Source: Candidatus Omnitrophota bacterium
Lineage (GTDB): Bacteria; Omnitrophota; Gorgyraeia; JAHIPI01
Length of the DNA: 6,544 nt
Direction of reading: 5' to 3'
NCBI GenBank assembly: GCA_030616695.1
Contig: JAUWWU010000054.1
Location: forward strand, 1-6,544
How positions within the stretch are numbered: position 1 is the first letter of the stretch; each line of letters starts with the position of its first letter. Shown here piece after piece: positions 1 to 4,903 of this stretch. A model generated the notes under the pieces. The model saw only the letters and a program-made list of their open reading frames with translations, was not told where the DNA came from and did no database searches. Made by a program: the position numbers and the translations under genes.

Positions 1-434
1 GGTTGATACAGGTGCAAAAAAGGCTCCGCGAAGATGCATCTGCCAGCGATCTGATGCTTCCCGTATCTTTAGGTTTTACGGAGCACGAAACAGAGTTATA
101 CGAATCTCACGATATCCCGCGTTTAATAAGGCGGCTTAAGGTCCTTGAGGAACTTGTATATGCCGCGGCGCTTAGCAAGATCGAATCGCTGGACGACATA
201 CGGTTCGCCGACACCGAAGATAAAGACATCTATTTTGATGTTCCGGTTTCCCTTACAATGGTCTGCACAGGCTCAAAACTTATGGATCTTCTTTATAAAT
301 TACGGACATCTCCTTTCATCTTTATCGTCGAAGAACTGGGCATTAAAAGAGCGGAAGGGCCGGGCGGCGAAGAAGAGACGGCTGAGGCAAAGCTTAAAGT
401 GAACATGTCTATAAAAGCGATCGCGTTTAATTGA
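1..434 (+). CDS. PilO/GspM-like pilus assembly protein (Amuc_1100-like), C-terminal part; 5' end outside window
   Basis: The gene is open from the left edge (frame starts at position 3) to TGA at 432-434, giving 143 visible codons. The first possible start, TTG at 3, lies at the very edge with no visible ribosome binding site, so I treat the gene as truncated. No membrane segment is visible; in PilO/GspM relatives that segment lies N-terminal and would be upstream. Two ferredoxin-like alpha/beta parts can be read: helix and strand around residues 31-68 (motif LIRRLKVLEELV), then residues 76-115 with strand DVPVSLTMVCTGS, helix KLMDLLYKLRTSP and strand FIFIVEELGIKR. This strand - 'TGS' - helix - 'L..SP' - strand pattern is what PilO and Amuc_1100-type proteins show at their C-terminus. 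Family role: a periplasm-facing dimer linking the inner-membrane platform to the secretin. The next gene starts 8 nt downstream. Family-level call is fairly sure, the exact subfamily less so. Confidence 0.72.
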   Translation, partial: LIQVQKRLREDASASDLMLPVSLGFTEHETELYESHDIPRLIRRLKVLEELVYAAALSKIESLDDIRFADTEDKDIYFDVPVSLTMVCTGSKLMDLLYKLRTSPFIFIVEELGIKRAEGPGGEEETAEAKLKVNMSIKAIAFN

Positions 435-436
435 GG
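433..436 (+). promoter_or_regulatory. Ribosome binding site GAGG deciding the ATG at 443
   Basis: GAGG lies 6 nt before ATG 443. A TTG at 431 in the same frame would lengthen the protein by four residues, but it overlaps the stop codon of the preceding gene and has no comparable purine tract at the right distance. ATG 443 is therefore preferred. The site overlaps the upstream stop codon (432-434), which favours translational coupling. Confidence 0.65.
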
Positions 437-442
437 ACAGGC

Positions 443-1180
443 ATGAAGATTCCGGATTTCTTAAATTTCGCAAAGAAGCTGATAGGCTATATACCCAGGC
501 GCGATATCGAGAAATTCGTATTTAAGGTATTATTTGTTTTGTGGCTCCTTTTTGTTACCGCGGTGATCGTATTAAGCGGCACCCTCGACGGCAGGCGCGG
601 CGACATCGATAGGATAATGGGGACCGGCTCAGGCACGCGCCCCTCGAGCGACCTCAAATCGGAACTAGAGAGATATGAGGCCCTTCTCAACCTGGCAAAA
701 TATCCGGAAGACGTGCGGGGATATGCGCAATGCCTCAGGCGCGACCCCTTTTCCGAATATAAAGAGACCGTAATAATACCCGGTGCCGAATATGACTTTG
801 TCCTTAAAAGCGTTATCCAGCTGCCTTTGCCGATGGTGTACAAGGGGTATATAGAATTGCCGGATAAAATAATAGGGCAGATCAATTGGCTGGACTCTAC
901 CAGGTTCGTGGAGGTTGGTTCTCGCTTAAACGGCTACCTCATCAAGGCCATATCAAAAAATGAAATCGAAGCAATAGATCAAAAAGGCAAAGAAATAAGA
1001 TTTAACTTGGGTAAGCCAGTCTTTGGCGACGATTTGCAGGCCGTTTTATATGATAATATCTCCGGGAAGACTTTCACTGTCGCGCCCGCAAGCGATATAG
1101 CCGATTATAAAGTAATTGACATTGCGCCTAATTATGTTATATTAGTTTCAAATGGGGAAGAAATAAGATTAGAGAAATAA
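443..1180 (+). CDS. PilP/GspC-like inner-membrane protein with two HR-like periplasmic segments
   Basis: The product is 245 residues from ATG 443. A short cytoplasmic N-terminus (residues 1-25, basic, with PRRDIEK) is followed by one hydrophobic membrane segment at about 26-45 (FKVLFVLWLLFVTAVIVL), so the rest should face the periplasm. A glycine/serine-rich linker (about 59-70) and a short helix (70-85) precede CLRRDPF at 97-103, which resembles the R-[ND]-P-F motif before the HR domain of PilP and GspC proteins. Two beta-rich segments follow, about 132-188 and 198-244, which look like related repeats: each has a Y..I..I..N core and ends in a G.EIR motif. PilP/GspC proteins bind the secretin N0 domain and connect it to the inner-membrane platform, and the next gene supplies an N0-like domain. 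Similarity is at the level of architecture and short motifs, so the family call is moderate. The stop is 14 nt before the next start. Confidence 0.6.
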   Translation: MKIPDFLNFAKKLIGYIPRRDIEKFVFKVLFVLWLLFVTAVIVLSGTLDGRRGDIDRIMGTGSGTRPSSDLKSELERYEALLNLAKYPEDVRGYAQCLRRDPFSEYKETVIIPGAEYDFVLKSVIQLPLPMVYKGYIELPDKIIGQINWLDSTRFVEVGSRLNGYLIKAISKNEIEAIDQKGKEIRFNLGKPVFGDDLQAVLYDNISGKTFTVAPASDIADYKVIDIAPNYVILVSNGEEIRLEK

Positions 1181-1194
1181 AACGGAGATATACT

Positions 1195-2250
1195 ATGAAA
1201 AATAGGTGGTGTTTCGCAATACTTATAATTTGCGTAGTCTGCTGCTCCACAGCATACTCAGCCAATGACGCCGAGAAGGCCGAAGAGTTGATGGTAATCG
1301 AGAAGAAAATCGAGGAAGAAAAGGAAAAGGCTCTTATATCGCATTTTTACACCGAAGGGAAACGCCTGCTCAAAGAAGGGGATTATGACGCCGCCGTAGA
1401 GCAGTTTTCGCGCATACTTGAGATTGATTTCGGGCATAGAGGCGCGAAGCGCGGCATAAAGGAGGTAAGGCGGAAGTGGGACAAGGTAAAGAAAATAGGG
1501 TCCCCCGATCTGATGGCGAAACGTTTGTTAAAGAGCGGCCGCGTCAAGTACGGCAGGAAGGACTATGACGGGGCAATAGAGGATTTTCAAGACGCGCTTG
1601 TCCTTGATTGCAGGAATGAAGATATCATAGAATGGCTTAAAAGGGCCCGTCGGGGCAAGAGCCTCAAAGATGTTGAGCTCGAAAAGAAGGACCTCGCGAG
1701 GGCCAGCGAGATAGCTACACAGAGAAAAGAGATCCGGGAAAAAGTGGCCATGCTTGAAGTGGAAACGGCCTATCTGCCGCCGGAGAAGCCGGAGAGGCGG
1801 CCCGCAGAAATAGAAGAGCTGATCTCTCCGGAAGAGGAAAGGGAGGAAAGGGCGAGACGGGAACTTTTAAAGAAACTGCAGGAAAAAACAGTCCCTGCGG
1901 TAAGCCTGACCGACGCCGACATAAGAGACGTCATAAGGCAGCTTATGGAGATCACCAATGTTACGATCGTGATCGACGAAGGGGCCCTTGCCGAAACCGC
2001 CGGCGCAGAGCCTTTAAGGCTGACGTTCAGCACGGTAAATCCCCTGCCGCTGCTCGAGCTCCTTGACATCGCGCTAAGGGCAACGGAACTCGGCTATCGG
2101 GTGGAGCCCAATTATATCTGGGTATCGACTCCGGAAAAGCTGGAAAAAGAAGATTTGGTGACAAAGACTTATAGATTAAAATACGGTGTCAGGCGCATAA
2201 GAAAGGTCAAACTTAGAGAATTCGAAACAGTAACAGGCGGAGCGGATTAA
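1195..2250 (+). CDS. Exported TPR protein ending in a secretin N0 (STN-like) domain; N-terminal half of a split secretin
   Basis: The product is 351 residues, with start ATG 1195 and GGAG 7 nt upstream. Residues 1-23 form a signal peptide (basic start, hydrophobic core, cleavage likely near STAYSA). No proper lipobox precedes the cysteines, so it is probably not a lipoprotein. Two TPR units are visible at about 50-83 (GDYDAAVEQFSRILEID) and 109-142 (KDYDGAIEDFQDALVLD), separated by a basic stretch. Residues 155-232 are highly charged and probably helical. Residues 233-313 match the secretin N0/STN pattern: VSLTDADIRDVIRQLMEITN, then I.IDEGAL, then LRLTFSTVNPLPLLELLDIAL, and Y.V.PNYIWVST. Residues 321-330 (LVTKTYRLKY) are the usual first strand of the following secretin ring domain, but the protein stops at residue 351. 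The rest of that domain and the barrel are encoded by the next two genes. Inferred role: a periplasmic ring that caps the channel and receives the PilP/GspC-like protein, with the TPRs binding peptidoglycan-proximal or pilus partners. Confidence 0.75.
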   Translation: MKNRWCFAILIICVVCCSTAYSANDAEKAEELMVIEKKIEEEKEKALISHFYTEGKRLLKEGDYDAAVEQFSRILEIDFGHRGAKRGIKEVRRKWDKVKKIGSPDLMAKRLLKSGRVKYGRKDYDGAIEDFQDALVLDCRNEDIIEWLKRARRGKSLKDVELEKKDLARASEIATQRKEIREKVAMLEVETAYLPPEKPERRPAEIEELISPEEEREERARRELLKKLQEKTVPAVSLTDADIRDVIRQLMEITNVTIVIDEGALAETAGAEPLRLTFSTVNPLPLLELLDIALRATELGYRVEPNYIWVSTPEKLEKEDLVTKTYRLKYGVRRIRKVKLREFETVTGGAD

Positions 2251-2253
2251 CAT

Positions 2254-3366
2254 ATGCGGCTAGCGCGCTTAAGTTCTTATAGCATATTAATCCTGTTGTG
2301 GGCAATATTTAATTCTCTGCCTTTGTCCGCGCAGGAGGATATTGACTACAGCCTGTCTATTGAAGAATATTTAAACAATGCCCTTCCGCCTGAGGAGTGG
2401 CGGATAATAAACTATAACGAAATCACGGGCATATTGACCGTTACGGATACGCCGTCAAACCAGCGTCTTATACGGAAACTGGTCAGGCAGTTTGACGTAG
2501 GCCCGAAACAGGTGATGATAGAGGCAAAATTTGTCGAGATCGAATTCGAAGGCCTGGACGAGCTCGGCATAGAGTGGTATTGGTATCATCACGGCTTGGT
2601 TGGCGACAGCTCGACGTCGACTATACAAAATATAGAGGTAGGCACGACTCCCTCCTATCAAGGCGTGCAATGGGACGACTCCACTGCAAGCACATTTCCC
2701 AAGACAAGTTTCGGCATGGGCCTGGTTATGGCCCAGGACGAATCGGGAAAGTTCTTAACAGCGTATCTTCGCGCCCTTGCCTCAGAGGGCAGAGCAAACC
2801 TTTTGTCTTCACCGAAAATCACCACCCTTTCAGGCCAGATGGCAAACATACAAGTCACTCAGACAATCCCCTATGTAAGCGATGTCGCATTCGAGAATAC
2901 CGGCACGGCGGAACACCCTATATGGCAGTTCGAGTACACGATAGAAGAGAGAAATACCGGGATAGCGCTTGAAGTGACCCCTTATGTCAGCGGAAATAAC
3001 GATATTATAACCCTTGAGATACACCCCGAGATAAGCAATCTCGTAACGAGGAGGCCTATATTCGTAGGTGATGCCGATAACCCCCTTACGAGCGAAGCAG
3101 ACGTTCCGGCGCTTTTGGGGTGGCCCGTTATAGACATGCGAACGGCTCAGACAAGCGTCATGATAGCAAGCGGCGAAACGGTAGTCATGGGCGGTTTTGT
3201 TAAAGACGATGAAACGCTTACGAAAAAAAAGGTTCCGTTTTTAGGCGATATCCCTCTCCTGGGCAATCTCTTTAGATACGAGTATAAAACGAGGACGAAA
3301 AAGAACCTCGTGATATTTTTGACGGCAACCCTTATTACTGCCGAAGGCGAAGTCGCCTCAAGGTGA
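2254..3366 (+). CDS. Secretin barrel protein, first copy (short type II/IV secretin lacking its own N0 domain)
   Basis: The product is 370 residues from ATG 2254, only 3 nt after the previous stop. A GGAG at 2239-2242 is rather distant (11 nt). Residues 1-26 are a signal peptide ending in SLPLSA before QED. Residues 34-83 are the end of a secretin N-domain: helix EEYLNNALP, strands ending in GILTVTDTP, and helix NQRLIRKLVRQFD. The barrel begins at GPKQVMIEAKFVEI (83-96). It contains LRALASEGRANLLSSPKITT (172-191), the QM.NIQV strand (195-201), and the C-terminal secretin signature VPFLGDIPLLGNLFRY (327-342), followed by KKNLVIFLTATLI. These are hallmarks of the secretin family that forms large outer-membrane channels. 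At 370 residues it is far shorter than usual PilQ/GspD proteins (about 600-750), because the N0/TPR part is in the preceding gene. An aromatic run WYWYHH sits at 108-113. The barrel assignment is very secure; which machine it serves is inferred from neighbours. Confidence 0.9.
   Translation: MRLARLSSYSILILLWAIFNSLPLSAQEDIDYSLSIEEYLNNALPPEEWRIINYNEITGILTVTDTPSNQRLIRKLVRQFDVGPKQVMIEAKFVEIEFEGLDELGIEWYWYHHGLVGDSSTSTIQNIEVGTTPSYQGVQWDDSTASTFPKTSFGMGLVMAQDESGKFLTAYLRALASEGRANLLSSPKITTLSGQMANIQVTQTIPYVSDVAFENTGTAEHPIWQFEYTIEERNTGIALEVTPYVSGNNDIITLEIHPEISNLVTRRPIFVGDADNPLTSEADVPALLGWPVIDMRTAQTSVMIASGETVVMGGFVKDDETLTKKKVPFLGDIPLLGNLFRYEYKTRTKKNLVIFLTATLITAEGEVASR
3360..3363 (+). promoter_or_regulatory. 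Ribosome binding site AAGG favouring ATG 3369 over GTG 3363
   Basis: AAGG at 3360-3363 lies 5 nt before ATG 3369. The alternative in-frame GTG at 3363 overlaps the upstream TGA (GTGA) and would add two residues, but its nearest purine-rich tract (GAAGG, 3343-3347) is about 15 nt away. The start choice changes little in the protein. Either way the two secretin genes are likely translationally coupled. Confidence 0.5.
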
Positions 3367-3368
3367 AA

Positions 3369-4463
3369 ATGAAATATATAAAAATAACCGCCATATTCCT
3401 TATCTTGCAAATAGCGATAGGGTTGTGCCTTTGTGCGCAAGAAGACGGCGTCACAAAATATACCGTAAAAGAATACCTGGAAGCCAACCTGCCGCCGCAG
3501 GAAGGCAGGAGAATTGCCCTGGATGAGATAACAGGCCTTCTTACTATAACTGATACGCCGAAAAACCAGAAACTGGCGCTTGAGCTGATACGTGAGTGGG
3601 ATATCGGACCTAAGCAGATATCGATAGAGGCCAAGTTTATAGAGATAACTTTTACCGACCTTGACGAGATGGGGCTTGACTGGCGGCTGATTTCAGACGA
3701 ATGGCCGCTATTGGACATTGAGACAGGCATGATGGGCACGACATCGGTCGCTACCTTTAAGCAGGCGGCCAATGCAGCAGGGATGGGGCTTTTTATCGGC
3801 AAGGCGACTATGCACGGGGTACAGCTCCTTTCGTACCTGAAGGCTCTAAGACAGAGCGGTAAAGTCAATCTGCTTCACGCCCCCAGGATTACTACATTAT
3901 CGGGCCAGATGGCCAACATCCAGGTCTTAAGAAGCTTTCCTTATGCCAGTTCCGTCGAAAGGACAGAAGTCGATTTGAGCGGGACCGCGGGCGAGGATAC
4001 CGGCACCAGCACCTCAGAGATCTTTCCCGTAGAAACATACGAGATCAACGAAGAGGTCGTGGGGATATCGCTTGAGGTCACTCCCCGCGTTATAGAAGGA
4101 AGCGATATCATAACGCTGGATATACATCCGGAAGTGACCAAGCTAAGCCGGCAAATCGACATAAGCAGCCTGACAGCACTCCTTTCTACAACCTCTCTTT
4201 TTCCGTCCAATCTCGGCTGGCCAGTAATAGATACGCGGTCCACCCAGACATCCCTCATGGTCCGCAGCGGGGACACCATAATCATGGGCGGCCTTATTCA
4301 GGACCAGGACGAAAATACGGTAGAGAGGAAGATCCCGTTTCTGGGCGATATACCGCTCTTAGGCCCGTTGTTCAGGTATAAATACGAAAAGAGGGAAAAG
4401 AAGAACCTGGTGATACTTCTAACCGCCAACATCATCAGTGCGCAAGGGAAGGAGATCCGTTGA
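3369..4463 (+). CDS. Secretin barrel protein, second copy (paralogue of the preceding gene)
   Basis: The product is 364 residues from ATG 3369, or 366 from the alternative GTG 3363. A signal peptide spans about 1-23 (hydrophobic 5-20, cleavage near CLCA before QED). The layout matches the upstream copy: helix KEYLEANLPP, GLLTITDTP at 56-64, barrel start GPKQISIEAKFIEI at 80-93, then SGKVNLLHAPRITTLSGQM (163-181), HPEVTKLS (253-260) and signature IPFLGDIPLLGPLFRY (322-337) followed by KKNLVILLTANII. A hand alignment of the 71 residues from the EYL helix to the GI[ED]W region gives 42 identities with the first copy. Differences concentrate in the stretch before the barrel's central strands (about 106-148), where this copy lacks the aromatic run. 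It also carries a Ser/Thr- and Gly-rich insertion (about 200-218). This is a duplicated gene kept intact, not a pseudogene. It could form its own channel, mix with the first copy, or serve a different substrate. Confidence 0.9.
   Translation: MKYIKITAIFLILQIAIGLCLCAQEDGVTKYTVKEYLEANLPPQEGRRIALDEITGLLTITDTPKNQKLALELIREWDIGPKQISIEAKFIEITFTDLDEMGLDWRLISDEWPLLDIETGMMGTTSVATFKQAANAAGMGLFIGKATMHGVQLLSYLKALRQSGKVNLLHAPRITTLSGQMANIQVLRSFPYASSVERTEVDLSGTAGEDTGTSTSEIFPVETYEINEEVVGISLEVTPRVIEGSDIITLDIHPEVTKLSRQIDISSLTALLSTTSLFPSNLGWPVIDTRSTQTSLMVRSGDTIIMGGLIQDQDENTVERKIPFLGDIPLLGPLFRYKYEKREKKNLVILLTANIISAQGKEIR
4451..4454 (+). promoter_or_regulatory. Ribosome binding site GGAG deciding the ATG at 4463
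   Basis: AAGGAGA (4449-4455) includes GGAG 8 nt before ATG 4463. The ATG overlaps the TGA stop of the second secretin by one base (TGATG), a typical coupled start. A TTG at 4460 in the same frame would add one residue and is less likely. Confidence 0.7.
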
Positions 4464-4771
4464 TGACGACAAGGCCGTTTATTGTGGTTGTTTTACTTAT
4501 AGCCGCTATCTCGCTCTCGGCCCTGCCCGATACCCATGCAAAGAGCAAAAAAAGCCGCACCATATTATCCACGGTCGACATAGACGAGGAATACGAGATA
4601 CTCGGCCTCGTTTCTTATAGAAGCAGCCAATTGAGCCCTGAAAAAATGCATACCGAACTCCGTAAGCAGGCAGAAAAATTGGGTGCCGACTATGTAGTTG
4701 GTATCCGGTATTACAATAATGCCGGCTACCTGTATGCCACCGGCACCGCCGTCAGGCTCGTTAAAGAATAA
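4463..4771 (+). CDS. Small exported protein with a YbjQ/DUF74-like domain
   Basis: The product is 102 residues. Residues 1-26 form a signal peptide (hydrophobic 6-20, cleavage near THA before KSKK), so the mature protein is about 76 residues in the periplasm or envelope. The mature part reads as beta-alpha-beta: strand EYEILGLVSYRSS (43-55), helix EKMHTELRKQAEKLGADYVV (60-79), strand GIRYYNN (80-86), and final strand TGTAVRLV (93-100). The helix followed by LGAD.VVGIR and a closing GTAV is the pattern of the YbjQ/DUF74 family (also labelled heavy-metal-binding). That family is usually cytoplasmic and forms ring-shaped oligomers. No cysteine or histidine cluster that would support metal binding is visible in the mature part; the only histidine is near residue 63. 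Its start overlaps the stop of the second secretin, so it is the last gene of the pilus operon. A job in secretin assembly or stability is plausible but inferred from position only. Confidence 0.62.
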   Translation: MTTRPFIVVVLLIAAISLSALPDTHAKSKKSRTILSTVDIDEEYEILGLVSYRSSQLSPEKMHTELRKQAEKLGADYVVGIRYYNNAGYLYATGTAVRLVKE

Positions 4772-4903
4772 GCCAAAAAGAAGCCCAAGAATATCTTGAC
4801 AAAGGCGGCGCACTCGGCTATAATGTTACCCGTACCGATGGAGCAGCAATTCAAAGATCCGCAAAAAAACCCTCCAAGGTCTACAGTTTCTTGAGAGATA
4901 ATC
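4772..4903 (+). other. Intergenic region between pilus operon and polA
   Basis: This 132-nt stretch carries the polA promoter and a leader of about 72 nt. I see no convincing rho-independent terminator after the pilus operon: there is no GC-rich stem followed by a run of T. Some transcription may therefore continue into polA. A short open frame, ATG 4838 to TGA 4892-4894, lies within the leader and is discussed in the findings. No riboswitch or tRNA-like fold was recognised. Confidence 0.6.
4796..4824 (+). promoter_or_regulatory. Sigma70-type promoter with perfect consensus for polA
   Basis: TTGACA at 4796-4801 and TATAAT at 4819-4824 are separated by exactly 17 nt. Both hexamers and the spacer match the housekeeping-sigma consensus. 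The predicted transcription start is near 4831-4832, giving a leader of roughly 72 nt before the polA ATG. A small inverted repeat, CAAGA-ATA-TCTTG (4786-4798), overlaps the -35 element. The perfect match suggests strong, constitutive initiation unless it is repressed. Confidence 0.85.

Noticed and set aside
1459..1466. Perfect Shine-Dalgarno-like AAGGAGGT inside the TPR gene, with a GTG 10 nt downstream
   Set aside because: The frame from that GTG gives only about 30 codons with no recognisable content, and the motif simply encodes Lys-Glu-Val. The same octamer occurs inside polA at 5171-5178 for the same reason.
2231..2260. Possible programmed frameshift or readthrough joining the TPR-N0 gene to the first secretin
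   Set aside because: No slippery heptamer is visible at the junction, and the downstream gene begins with a clear signal peptide, as does its paralogue. Separate genes are the simpler reading.
3335..3868. Long minus-strand open frame (177 codons) across the junction of the two secretin genes
   Set aside because: It overlaps two secure secretin genes on the opposite strand, has no recognisable domain or ribosome binding site, and is explained as a shadow of their codon pattern.
4720..4745. TGCCGG ... CCGGCA inverted repeat near the end of the YbjQ-like gene, considered as a terminator
   Set aside because: It lies inside the coding region, has a 14-nt loop, and no T run follows it. A terminator role is not supported.
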